Below, piece after piece: positions 1-11,999 of a DNA stretch of 64,000 bases (position 1 is the stretch's first letter; every line of letters starts with the position of its first letter). Below the pieces are notes generated by a model that worked only from the letters and a program-made list of their open reading frames with translations, was not told the DNA's origin and searched no databases. The translations under genes and the position numbers were made by a program. Source of the stretch: Rhizomys pruinosus (lineage: Eukaryota; Chordata; Mammalia; Rodentia; Spalacidae); the NCBI GenBank assembly GCA_009823505.1, contig VZQC01004570.1:725203-789202 (forward strand), given 5' to 3'.

Positions 1-70
1 TTCCAGGAAAGCTGGGGCTAAAGGGAGACCCTGTTTCAAAAAGACCAAAAAAAAAAAAAAAAAAAAAAGA
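1..70 (+). mobile_element. B1 SINE 3' end with poly(A)
   Basis: The window opens inside a B1: the sequence agctggggctaaagggagac, then ccctgttt and aaaagacc, then an A-tract. This is the rodent B1 3' end. Confidence 0.85.
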
Positions 71-1827
71 AAGAAATGTTGAGAGAATGTACGCTTCTTT
101 CAAAAAAGTCTCTGTATGAATTGTTTTCCAATTTACAGATTCATAGGAGATGCCAAGAACAAGGAGGGATAGAAGGGCTTATTAGCACAGAAAATGGCAT
201 CTCTCTTAGTTCACATTCTACTCTAGAAGTGGCAGAGACTGTACCATCTTCCATAGTCATTCTTCCTCAATCTAAAAGGAATACAATTTTCAATCACTGA
301 CCTAGCTGCCCAGAATGAAGAGTATATTTCCTCTATGCTTTGCAGCAAGTGTGACCATGAAACTACTTCCTAGCCAATAGGATGTGACAGCTAGAGTTGA
401 CATTAAAGACAAGGACCATATCTTAGAAACAGTAGAGCAAAAAGATAGAAGCAACCTGTTGTAAGAGGCTCCTAAGACTGTGCAGCAGTGCTGGTGGCAT
501 TCAGTCTTGTGCTGAATCCCTTTGTATGTGTCTGTGAGGGAGAAAGAACTCCTATTTTGTTTAAGATATTATAATGTAGATTTCTAGGCACTGCAACTGG
601 TGGGCCGGTGTGATGATTTAGCCTCTATCCACAAACCACAGGGGCAGGGAAAGAAGCCCAGTTCTCAGTGTCAGAAGACTGCAATACTGATAGCCATTCT
701 GTCACATATGAGCAGGGAGATCTCAGACATGCCAAATTGCCTCTCCCAGTGAAGAAACAGATACTTGGAGGAGATCTCTCTATTTGTTATACTAAATTGT
801 TATTTATCATGAACAACCACCAGGAATAGAACAGAAATAAAAAAGACAAATAGAAATACTAGATTTGTCAAATTTTGTTACTTGGCACTGAAAACTAAAA
901 ACTGCATGAGTGTTTGTAACAACTAGAAAATAAAGAGAATATGTCTTTTCCCCCTGTAGTCTTAGTACAGCAATCCTTTTCTTAAAACTTTTTTCTTTAA
1001 AGAGCAATTTTTTTAAAGAGCAATTTTTAAAGTTTTATTTTGATAGGGAAATTACCTTAGAGGAATTCCTAAACTGACATAGAAAAAGAAACAAATTTTT
1101 GGAAAAATAACATACAAAGAGTGGTTGTTTAAAATGACAGAGCCTTGTATATTTTTTCAATATTTGCTAGTAATTAAATTACCATTATACTGTGTATTTA
1201 TGAATGAACTCAATGTCAAATGTGAAATTACTCTTCGGTCATCCCCCAAACACTGCTTTCTCATCACTTATGCCTTAATAGACATCTAAAATTGATCTAT
1301 TGTGAACAGAAGCCTCTCCTGTCTTAATCTTTGTTTAGATAATAATGTAGGAGGTCATCAGAAGCCACCCTTTTGCACAGCAAAGAAACCACCAACAGGC
1401 TCCTCTGGCTCAAGTTTCTCCTACTATAACCAGCCAAAACCAACTGCTAGACACAAGTTGCTCTCCAAGAAATTCCGAGACAGCAAATATTTTGCCCTTG
1501 GGTCACAATATTCAGATGGTCACTAATGAGTTGACCTTTTGATGAGTGTTTGATAGTGATCTTAATAACAGCCTCAGCCCTCACCTTACAATTCCTGGCA
1601 AGGTCCATTCCCTCAAGAAGGTCAAAGTACTGGCACTTCACAAAAGGTTGCTTCTTCTTTGCTCATTCGTCATCATAGGTCCAATTCAGAGACCCAGCTA
1701 ATGTTTGCATTGATCTAATCAATACCTTTATCATCCTTTATTATACTGTCCATTCATTCATTTCTTCCTCAGAGCCTTTGATCTCGATTTAATTGAAATA
1801 AATCTAATCTAAAAATTACTTGTTGGA

Positions 1828-1977
1828 GCCAGGCATGGTGGGGCATGCCTTTAATCCCAGCACTCGGGAGGCAGGGATTAAAGAGGCAGGAAGATCTCTG
1901 TGATTTCCAGGCCAGCCTCACCTATATAGTGAGTTCCAGGACAGCTGGGGTTACAGAGAGACCCTGTCCAAAAATGT
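1828..1977 (+). mobile_element. B1 SINE, complete, with target-site duplication
   Basis: It begins gccaggcatggtgg and ends accctgtccaaaaat. It is flanked by direct repeats acttgttgga at 1818-1827 and 1978-1987, marking an L1-mediated insertion. Confidence 0.9.
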
Positions 1978-2194
1978 ACTTGTTGGATATAGATTCTAAG
2001 ACTTCAGAAGCTATACCACTGTATTGTTTAAACTTGAGAATGTCTGAATACTGCTAACTTGGACAAATTCCCTACATCTATTTCAGGACTTCTAGTGACC
2101 ATGGATAATATTTTCATTTTTAAAACCCTCAGACTATGAGTGCATTGATAGGTCATACTAAATAACACTGCTTTAATACTGTCAGAAACAACTA

Positions 2195-2401
<207 letters not shown>

Positions 2402-2537
2402 TTAAAGCTTTCAAAACTACATTCAAAGAATTTTTAAGTACACTGAAAACATATTTTACTTGAGAAGTCCCCAGATAGAATATTAACACATTTTCTTGCT
2501 GAAAGGACAGAAAATAAGAAATTTGAAAGTCTTAGTT

Positions 2538-2655
2538 GAACTTGGTGCTGCACACCCATAATCCCAGTACTCAGGAGGCTGAGGCCAGAGAACTGCAAGA
2601 TCCAGGCCATCCTGAACTATGCAGTACCAAAAAAAGCCTCAAACAAAACAAAGAA
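2538..2655 (+). mobile_element. Old B1-like SINE
   Basis: Contains cacccataatcccagtactc and caggaggctgaggc as in B1/proto-B1, followed by a diverged 3' end and A-rich tail. Confidence 0.6.
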
Positions 2656-3745
2656 AAGGCTTCTTTTACAGCATAAACCCAAATTTCTTTTTCTATTTCC
2701 TTATATTCCTTATTGTACAAAGTGTGTGCAAACCCACAGGTTTATAGATAGAACATGAATTCATGGTCATTTTAGCCCTAACATTCTGTACTTGGGAAAA
2801 AATGATTTAAAAGGGTCATAAGAATCTACCCTGTTAATGTGCAGAGGAACTGTTCTGTATCCCACACCTGCAGCATTTGACATCTTAGGTTGGCTTGAAG
2901 CTTTGGCTTAGAAAAGCATTTTCTGCCTCAGGTTGCTTGTGAGTCAGTCATCTCAATGAGCAGCACTGATGGATCAGACATTCACAATGTAGTTCATGGC
3001 AGCTGCTATGAGCCCTGCTGCCTTCCCATGGCATGTCCATCTGTCCATCCAGATGGTGTAGCTCTTCTGGGATGAAGAACTTATGCTGAATCAGTATCTG
3101 CCCTTCCATACCATCAATTTCACTTGTGATCACCTCCACAGACATGGAGGAAGGACAGAAGTCACATTAACTCTAGTGGATTGATAGGAAGGGATGTGAA
3201 GAGCTAATATTTCGCTTCATATGCAAGCTTATCATAGCTCCAGAAGTACCTAGGAAGGTCTAAGTGTGTGTTTTCAATATGTATGTTCGTGGGTACAGGT
3301 TCATAATTCTCAAACTCCTAAACAGTCTGAAAACAGAACCTTTTGTAAGTTTGTGACAATTCATTCAGAGGCAAAACTGAATTGATATGAGACTATTTAT
3401 GGTCTTTGTTTAACCCAATTCCTTTGAATATTCATAACTGTGCTATAGAAATATGCCTTGATTGCAGGGTGCTATGTAACATGCCATATTTCCATTCTAA
3501 AACTTTAGAGATAGGAATTCTAAAATACATGTGGCCCCAAGGCTTGGGTTAAGGGCCAGAGTTATAGCTTGAGAAATTAAGCTAAGAGACCCTCAATTTT
3601 AGGCACGTCTTTTAAGTCTAAAGAGAAAGAAATTGAAGTTTGGGACATGGAAAAGAAAACCTATACCTTTGGGGAAGACATGCTTTCTACACAAGGTAGC
3701 CAAGAAGGAAAGGCTGAATGGGAGTAGGGCATGAGGAAAGGGGAA

Positions 3746-3800
3746 GATTCTAAATGCACAGTAAGGAATGCTTATCATTCCTTAGTGTGCATTTAGAATC
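3746..3800. repeat. Short near-perfect inverted repeat (25-bp arms, 5-nt loop)
   Basis: Arms 3746-3770 and 3776-3800 are reverse complements with one mismatch. The loop is cttat. Each arm ends with gattctaaatgcac or its complement. No SINE explains it. Confidence 0.85.
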
Positions 3801-4506
3801 ATTAGAAAATGCTGATTTTCTCTCCAGCCCCCAACTCTAAACCCCTCTCAATATGAGTTTAAAAAGAGACTGTAATAGAAACAGGGGCTTTGTAGCACTG
3901 GCAGATTTGTGACTATTAGGGAACATAGAGTCAACACTCCTTTGTGATCTGGTTACATAAGTGAGGTTATTCTTCATCCCGAGATTGCTGGTACACAGGT
4001 TAGAAAAGGACAGTAAGGAAGGCCAACAGTAAGAAAACTGAACCATCTATGTGAGTGTAAGAGCATGGCAGTGCATCCCACATGAGAGGTGGAATGGAGC
4101 ATGTGGAATGGAGTGGAAGAAATGCAAAAAGGGGACTTCTTAAAGTGGCTCAGAAGATTATGAGGGGTCAATGCACCAGCTGCCGTACATTAGTGGCCTT
4201 TTATGACTGCTAAGTGCTGCAGTCTGGGAACAATCAGAAACTGTATCAGGATCTCCAGGTGCATAGCCCCCATATTTTAGTCTTTTAGTTCCCCAAACAA
4301 CCTCACTCTCAATCTTTGTCCACATAGGGTCTTTGCACTTGTCCTCTGGGCCCTGGCTCTTGACAAAGCTGGTTCCCTCAAGTTTTTAATAAAAACTTCA
4401 TACCTCAAGAGGATTTCCTAGATCCTAAAAAGTAAGCCTCACCCTACTATTCCTTATCAAAATATTTTGGGCTTTTCTCTCATAGACCATTCCATCATTT
4501 TTCTTT

Positions 4507-4776
4507 TTTTTCTTTTTTTTATTTTGATTTATTCATTTTTATTTTTTAATATATTTTAAAATTGTATTTATTTTGTATGTGCATAAATGTACTGTCTGCA
4601 TGTAGGTTTGTGCACCTGTGTCATGCAATGCCGCAGAGGTCAGAAGAGGGTGTCGGATTCCCCTGGAACTGGAGTTAAAGATGGTTCTCAGCTGCCATGT
4701 GGGTGCTGGGGATCGAACCCGGGTCCTTTACAAAAGCAGCCGGTGCTCTTAACCACTAGGCCATCTCTCCAGCCCC
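4507..4776 (-). mobile_element. B2 SINE (young subfamily), antisense
   Basis: Reverse strand begins ggggctggagagatggccta, with tRNA-derived A and B boxes (gggttcgatcc). The flanks repeat tcatttttcttt at 4495-4506 and 4777-4788. Confidence 0.9.
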
Positions 4777-5009
4777 TCATTTTTCTTTATACAAGTGGAG
4801 TGCCCCTTACCTGAAATGCTCAGGAACAAGAAGAGTTTGATATTTCAGACTTTTTGGATTCTGAAGAGAGTGAGAGCGCACAAGACAGTATGTTTATGTG
4901 TGTTTAATGAGGTATCTTGAGATTGGGACTCAAATACAAGCAAGAAATGTAATGTATCATGAAATTTACTAATGTATCATAATATAATAATTTTAGTGTG
5001 ACTATGTTT

Positions 5010-5047
<38 letters not shown>
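5010..5047 (+). repeat. (GT)n microsatellite
   Basis: Uninterrupted GT dinucleotide run ending before ctatgttttg. Confidence 0.95.
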
Positions 5048-5546
5048 TATGTTTTGATTCCAACGTATCACATGAGGTCAAGTATGAAATTTCCCACTTG
5101 TAGCATCAGGTAATCATTCAAAAAGGTGTGGATTGGGGCACATGGCATATTTTGTATTTTAGAGGAGGCTCAACCTGCTACTTGTTGGTTACTGATTAAG
5201 CTGTTCTGTTCAATATACCCAACTACATAGAACTGTATTAGCACAAAGAAGTGAAAAGTAAGAACTTCCTACGATGACTGTTTCAGCTGGGGCCAAAAGG
5301 AGATCTTTGTTCATCTATGACTAGCTCTTCCTTACTTTAGATGTGGGAAACAGATAAGGGATGGCCAACAACAGGCACTTTGCCCTCTGTTTTGAATAGA
5401 ATGCTTTCAGTCTCCTCTTTTGAGAACTTTGAAAGGGCTACCTAGAGATAATGAGGAAAACGTAATTTATTTACCCCTTATGATCCTGATTATTTCTATA
5501 ATATGAAAAACGGAGAATCCAGAAAATGAATAGTATTTAGGGTCAA

Positions 5547-5548
<2 letters not shown>

Positions 5549-5603
<55 letters not shown>
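5549..5603 (+). repeat. (GT)n microsatellite
   Basis: About 27 GT units in an uninterrupted run. Confidence 0.95.
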
Positions 5604-5604
<1 letters not shown>

Positions 5605-5877
5605 AAAATCCTGCAGGGCATTAACAGGTTAGACTAAAGCTAGGGACAATGTTACTATGTAAATAGAGATGGTGTATCTTCATAATCAAATACTTGGGAA
5701 TTCTTCCCATTTGAAAAGCAAGTGATTCTTGGCATTTGAAAAGCAATCAAAAAGAGAGTGCTGTGTATTATTATCAATTTGTGGAAGTTTCACTGTGCTA
5801 ATGGATAAAGTAACTTCAGAATGGCCAAATTGGAATGGCCATGGTAGAAAAAAACCACTAGATTAGAACTATGGAGC

Positions 5878-5917
5878 TCTACATTTTAGACTCTGCTTTT
5901 TAAGTCTAAAATGTAGA
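5878..5917. repeat. Perfect 15-bp inverted repeat, 10-nt loop
   Basis: tctacattttagact at 5878-5892 pairs with agtctaaaatgtaga at 5903-5917. A short direct repeat (agactctgctt) follows, and the downstream sequence resembles an old MIR (gggtaagtcacctaac). Confidence 0.8.
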
Positions 5918-6176
5918 CTCTGCTTAAAAAGTTGACATGCAACTTTGGGTAAGTCACCTAACATTTCAGAAATAATTAAATCTAATACGATATGTTTTTT
6001 TTAATTAAAATCTTACTGAGTATAAACCTAAACCTCATCAAATATTGGTAATTGAGAAATGGATCATTCAAATATATACTGGCTCCACTTAACAATGGAG
6101 TTATGAAGAGCTACTGATTATATTCTGAATGTTTATAGAGAAAGAAGATGATCATCCTTCAAAAAGAAGCACAAGC

Positions 6177-6290
6177 TAAGCAAGGGTGGTAGCACAGCCT
6201 TACTCTCAGCTATTTGGGAGGCTAAAGCAGTAGAACTGCAAGTTCAAGGCCAGCCTGGGCAACTTCACGAGACTGTTTCAAAACAAAATG
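6177..6290 (+). mobile_element. Old B1-like SINE
   Basis: Contains ggtggtagcacagcc, tttgggaggctaaagc and ggccagcctgggcaac, a diverged B1/proto-B1 body. Confidence 0.7.
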
Positions 6291-6390
6291 TAAAAAGAGG
6301 ACCTGAGATACAGCTCTGTGATAAGAGTGTTTTCTGGGGGGGTGTGAGCACTAGGTATAATCCCAAGTAACAATAAGAAACACACAGACA

Positions 6391-6659
6391 GGGCTGGAGA
6401 GATGGCCTAGCGGTTAAGAGCGCCAACCACTCTTACAGAGGACCCGGGTTCGATCCCCAGCACCCACATGGCGGCCGAGAACCATCTGAAACTCTAATTC
6501 CAGGAGAACTCCAATTCCAGGAGAACTCCAGTTCCAGGGGAATCCGACGCCCTCTTCAGACCTCCGCGGCATTGCACGACAGGGGTGCACAAACTTGCAT
6601 GCAGACAGTACATTCATACACATACAGAAATAAATAAAATTAATAAAAAATTAAAAAAA
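6391..6659 (+). mobile_element. B2 SINE with three internal 17-bp units
   Basis: Starts gggctggagagatggcctag, with target-site duplication aagaaacacacagaca at 6375-6390 and 6660-6675. Three tandem copies of a 17-bp unit (aactccaattccaggag type) lie at 6490-6540. CpGs are well preserved, so the copy is young. Confidence 0.92.
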
Positions 6660-7615
6660 AAGAAACACACAGACACACACATACAGAGAGAGAGACAGAG
6701 AGACAGAGAGACACAGAAAGAACCAGAAACAGAAAAAAAATCACATAGCATGTAGTGCAAAAACAACCTCATTTGAGCATCCTTTATAGGTAATGAAGGC
6801 CATGGGTAAGCTTCTGAGCATTAAGATAATAATGATGGGAACAGGCAGGAAACGGAGTCAGAAAATGGAATTGTTAATTCCCAAAGAGCAAACACACTGT
6901 GCACTCTTCATTACTTGGAACATCCTATAATTTTGTTTCTGTAAGAACTTTTAAGTTTCCTGCTTGTTCTACACTTCATAATAATTGTGGCACAAAATGA
7001 TGAGATGATGGCGAAAAGGAATCCACACTCCACTAGCATGTGCCACTCTCCTCCGACAAGCAGAACACAGCAAAGCATTTCAGTGAAGCTGCTTTAAAGG
7101 AGGTAGCACAAGTCACTGAAACAAGCACACACAACCCCAAATCAGCAGTACTAGCTAAGATAATCCTCATGGGATCTCTATGCTGATTCCTCCAGCTCAC
7201 AAATAAAGAAGCCAAGACTTACATGAAAAGCTAACTGTCTCAGGGTGCATGGATCAAGAGTCACATTCAACCCCATAGTCCGAGTTGAACACAGGGACTT
7301 AAGTGGGATGGTGTAACACATTGAACCTGACAATGAGTCCCAGGTTCAGGCCTACACTCCATATTGGACCCAGCCCCTTGGCTTGCTGCTGAAGCCATGT
7401 AGCCAAGGAAATAGGCTGGGAGGAAGAAAAAGTCAATGAAGCTGCTGGGTCTGCATTTTAGTCCCGGTTAATCACATACCAGCTCCTCACCTGGAAACCA
7501 GGGCTGGAATTACACTGATTTATTTTGAAGGTGTCTTCTAGTTCTGAGTTAACATGTTTATGGTTGTTTATGTGCATGCTGACAGACCTCACGAGCAATC
7601 AGCACTGATAGAAGT

Positions 7616-7757
7616 CAAGCATTCTGGCTCATACCTGTAATCTGAGCACTGAGGAGGCTGAGGCAGGAGGATTGCTGCAAGTTCCAGGCCAGCTGGCACA
7701 GTGAGTTGTTCTAGGACAGTGTAGACTATGGAGTGAGATTCTGTTTCAAACACATAT
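7616..7757 (+). mobile_element. Diverged B1-like SINE
   Basis: Contains ctcatacctgtaatctgagc, ctgaggcaggaggattgctg and an A-rich end (gattctgtttcaaac). Confidence 0.7.
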
Positions 7758-8814
7758 ACACACAGGGAGGGGGAAAGAATATGAAAATTTTAGTTAGTTT
7801 CAGGCTAACCTAGGCTACATACCAATACCCTCTCAAAGAAAAAAACAGTTACCACTGGAGGGGTTGGCAGAGGTAAATCTGGCAAAGTTATATATGTGCA
7901 GTAAGTATATAACTCAACCTAGTGAGGGCAATTGACGCAGGAGAAAAAAGGATGCAAAAAACTACTAAAATCTGACCTACTTTGATAAGCTTACCAGTGA
8001 GTCAAGTGAACACACCTAAAAATCAAGAGATTCACGAAAATAAAAGGTAGGAATTTTAGAGAAGAAAGCTCACAGGAGCGAAAGAAATTCAAAGGTAAGT
8101 CAGTGATGAAAAGAAAAATCTAAAGATCAGCAGAAATGCTATTGTAACCCTATTTTTAAAGAACCGTGGGCCTGGAAAAGAAATCCAGGAATAGCTGTAA
8201 CCTACTTTGTGAAATAACAAACCTGACATTTTTGTACAGCCAACAAGGCCCCACAAACAGACCTTTAAAAATGAACATAATGGAAAAGAAGAGTCAATCC
8301 ATCCTTGAGCAAAACCATAGGGTACCATGTTTGATTCTGGTTCTGATTGAAGAAGGGACAGCAACAGCAGGGCAGTCAATGCGGCCATGGAGGTTTGAAT
8401 GGTGGTGCTACTGTTTTATGTACCCCCCCCCAAAAAAAAGATGAAGATGCTTCAATCTTCAGAGATGAAGAGCAAGTAAAAGGGCAGAGGAAATTTGTGA
8501 AATCACAAAAGGTGCAAAATAGTCACCAAAATTACAAGAATCCTGGAGATTCGAAAGGGGTCTGGTTTATACAGGAAGTATGGCGAGATCAAGAGAAACC
8601 AGGATGTTCGAGGTCAGTTAATCAAACTTTTTTTTAAACTTAAAAACATTTATTATTTTATATAAAATTGGCCCCTCAAATTCCTTAATGAGTGGTTGAA
8701 ATTTTTCATTTCAAGGCCCCTCTTACAGAGAATTCACGCTCTTATTTTATTACCATTATACAAAATAAGAGATCAGCATACAGCTTTCTAGTGTCTAGAT
8801 AAAAATAAGAACGA

Positions 8815-9059
8815 GGGGCTGGAGAGATAGCCTAGCGGTTAGGAGCGCCAACTGCTCTTGCAGAGGACCTGGGTTCAATCCCCAGCACCCACATGGTGGC
8901 TGAGAACCATCCGTAACTCCAATTCCAGGAGAACTCCAGTTCCAGGGGAATCTGACACCCTCTTCTGATCTCTGCGGCATTGCACGACACGGGTGCACAG
9001 ACCTCATGCAGACAGTACATTCATACACATAAGATAAATAAATAAATTAATTAATTAAA
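8815..9059 (+). mobile_element. B2 SINE with two internal 17-bp units
   Basis: Starts ggggctggagagatagccta. The target-site duplication aaaaataagaacga lies at 8801-8814 and about 9060-9073. Internal 17-bp units lie at 8915-8931 and 8932-8948. Confidence 0.93.
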
Positions 9060-9542
9060 AAAAATAAGAACGAAGTCTACTGGTGGAAATACTAAATGAC
9101 TAATTAAACATTTCATAATAATTATAAGAAATAAATGTGTTCATTACAATAGAAAAAAATTATCTATAGGAAACAAACAGCAGAATATAAAAGGCAAGCA
9201 ATTCTATTTTACATGAAAGCAAGGATGCAACCTAAACTCCCTATTAAACATGGAGAGTTGTGCAACTCCCTGAAGTTAGCTTCCTTGTCAAGAATTGAGG
9301 ATGGATGGTAAGATGAGAGGAAACTTCCTCATTTTTGAAGGAATCAAAAGGAGCATCCATATATAGGTTAAAAATAAATTCTGACTATAGGTTCTCCTAA
9401 CATAAATGTTTAATAGATAGTACTTTTAATTATTGCTTCTTTGAAACTACCCAGTTTAAATAGGTGTTCCTGGATTATTTAATAAATTTGGGGCACCATA
9501 CATAAGTATATATCAATACATTACATAAGAATTAAGATCCAG

Positions 9543-9735
9543 AGCCTACAGGATGTCTCAGGGGATAAAGGCACTTGGTGCCAGCTTGGTGACCTGAGCT
9601 AGATTCCTAAGACTCACATGATGGAAGGAGAGAACCTACTCCCACAAACTGTCCTCTGATCTCCATGTGTGCCAACACACACAAACACACACACACACAC
9701 ACACACACACGAACACCCACAAACACATGCACAAA
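9543..9735 (+). mobile_element. B3-type SINE with (CA)n tail
   Basis: B2-related body (gataaaggcacttggtgcc, then gagagaacctactcccac and tgtcctctgatctcc) followed by a CA repeat at about 9675-9710. Confidence 0.75.
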
Positions 9736-9870
9736 ACAGATAGATGTAATTTAAAATTATGTGACAGATTACTATCTGAGTGTCAAATTAAATTGTGCAA
9801 GACTGCAGTTGTAGGAAGTCTGAGAATTAGGATAAATTAATAATTACACACATTTTGAAAAGTATCTTTT

Positions 9871-10033
9871 TGCCGGGCGTGGTGGTGCACACCTTTAATC
9901 CTAGCACTTGAGAGGCAGAGGAAGGAGAATCTTTGTGAGTTCAAGGCCAGCCTGGTCTACACAGTGAGTTCCAGGACAGCTGGGGCTATGGAGAGACCCT
10001 GTCCTGAAAAGACCACAAAACAAAAAAACAAAG
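9871..10033 (+). mobile_element. B1 SINE, complete
   Basis: Starts gccgggcgtggtgg and ends accctgtcctgaaaagacc. Target-site duplication gaaaagtatctttt at 9857-9870 and 10034-10047. Confidence 0.93.
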
Positions 10034-10339
10034 GAAAAGTATCTTTTAACTAAATAATCTTCAGTATCTTTTTAGTCTGTGATAATTTTGTGTTCTTGTA
10101 AGATTTGAAAAACGAACAAAACTAATTCAATGGAGCCTCTGGTTGGTTAGGTGTTTGATAGTTAATGTTGCTACATGAAATTGTATATTAAGAGAAAAAT
10201 TTACATAATCATTCAGAGTATTAATAAAAATTCTCTGAGATACCACATATATGGTGATGTATCAAGAAGCAGAAGCCATTAAAACAAGGGCAAAAAACTA
10301 ACGAATGAAGCAATCTCGGGTAAAATTTGTTGTCACTCA

Positions 10340-10422
10340 AACATTCTTTTTTCTTTTGGGGGGATAGGGTGTGAGACTGGAAATTGATTCCAAGACTCTA
10401 TCACTGAGCCACATTACAGCTT
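10340..10422 (-). mobile_element. ID-like SINE fragment, antisense
   Basis: Antisense remnant of the tRNA-Ala-derived ID body (tctatcactgagccacatta). Confidence 0.5.
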
Positions 10423-10715
10423 ATATTCTTTCCTCTTAGTTTCTATCTCCACTCAGACTATCAGTCTTACAGGGACTATCATAGGAAGAGACTGCAAAAA
10501 GATCTAACAGTTGTATCAGGTAATAGAGAATAAAAAAGTTTAAAAAATTAATTCAGAAAGAAATATTTTCCTTTAAAAAGAAGGAAAAACTGGCAAAGCC
10601 TTACCTATGTATTATTGTTGACCTAGTATACAATTTTACTATAAAAAATTGACCCCAATGTCCAAAGATTGTAATTGATTTTCCTAAGAAATGAAGCAGT
10701 ACACACTTTCCATTA

Positions 10716-10765
10716 TAACCTAAATTATGTTTACTACAAATAACCTAAATTGTGTTTACTACAAG
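10716..10765 (+). repeat. Short tandem duplication, about 25-bp unit
   Basis: taacctaaattatgtttact and a near copy with one change follow each other directly. Confidence 0.8.
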
Positions 10766-10907
10766 GCAACTCATTTTCTTAATTTCAGTTTAAAGTACTT
10801 ATTATGAAAACTTGGTTCCCATTCGGAATCATGATTATCTTGGTATAATAAAGACCTTTAGCACTAAAAATTGGTCTACCTTAAAATATAGTTTCAAAAA
10901 TATTTTA

Positions 10908-11120
10908 CCCAGGGGGTTGGAGAGCTGGCTCTGCAGTTAAGAGCACTGGCTGCTCTTGCAGAAAACCCTGGGTTCAAATCCCAGCATCTACATGGTGGCT
11001 AACAACTGTCTTTAACAGTAGTTCCAGGGCACCAATGCCCTCTTATGTCCTCCAAGGGCATTACATGACACTGGTGCATTTACACACATGTAGGCATAAC
11101 ACTCATACATAAAAATAAAT
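10908..11120 (+). mobile_element. B2 SINE (older type)
   Basis: ggggttggagagctggctct start. Target-site duplication aaaaatatttta at 10896-10907 and 11121-11132. It has a single internal unit, unlike the young copies. Confidence 0.88.
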
Positions 11121-11479
11121 AAAAATATTTTATATAAATCTATGGATCCATACAAACAATACAAAGGTAGGACAATTACCATAATCTTTCAAAGCTACCC
11201 CAAGGTAATACATATTCTTCAAAAACCCTCCTGTTACATATCACTAAGAGAATACTTAGAATAATTAAGTTGAATGCCAATCAGACCAAGTACAGTTCTA
11301 TTACAGTTTAACATTGTTTTATAGAATGATTTCATTTATTTTTCACAAAGATCTTTAGAATAATCACTATTATAATATAAAAAGAGTATTTTCAGGATAC
11401 TAATAAAAAGGATGTTTGAGCTCTATTAGACAATAAGGACATTATCATGATGCATTTCTTTTTATTATAATACACCTGG

Positions 11480-11750
11480 TTGAAACTTAAGGATGGTGGG
11501 GCTGTAGGTGTTTGGGCACAACAGCCTGCAGATAGGTTTTGCATGAAGGATGCTTGTACTCATGGATTATCACTTATAGCTAAAAATGAAAAAAAAAAAA
11601 ACTGAGAGAAAGATGCAGGACAGTTATGGCAGAATGCATGATCTGGGGTGGGGGTGGGGGGGGAGGGAAAGGGAAATAAGCCTGAACTGAATTGGAAAAA
11701 ATGTATGAAATGCACAAAGCATCAATAAAAACTAATTTAAAAAAAAAAGA
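11480..11750 (+). repeat. Dispersed rodent repeat, 3' part (class uncertain)
   Basis: The segment tatggcagaatgcatgatct, then tgtatgaaatgcacaaagc and atcaataaaaac, recurs at 18013-18140, and the last part resembles the ends of the copies at 28.5 and 45.9 kb. It looks like the 3' end of a retroelement with an A-rich tail. Confidence 0.6.
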
Positions 11751-11999
11751 AAAGAAAAGAAAACTGATTTGGAATTAAAATAGTTTACATAGGAATTCAA
11801 ACTATTTGTGTATACTTCACATTCCAAAAGGACTGATTCCCATATGTGTACCCTTTCTATTAAGTAAAACACTGCTTTTGCAGGAGGAAGTTGGTAAAGA
11901 CATAGAAGGCAGTACTGGATCCCCCAGGATTCTAAGCCAGCCTAGGCTACATGAGACCCTATGTCAAAAGAACATTTTTTAAAACTCTGATGACAAATA

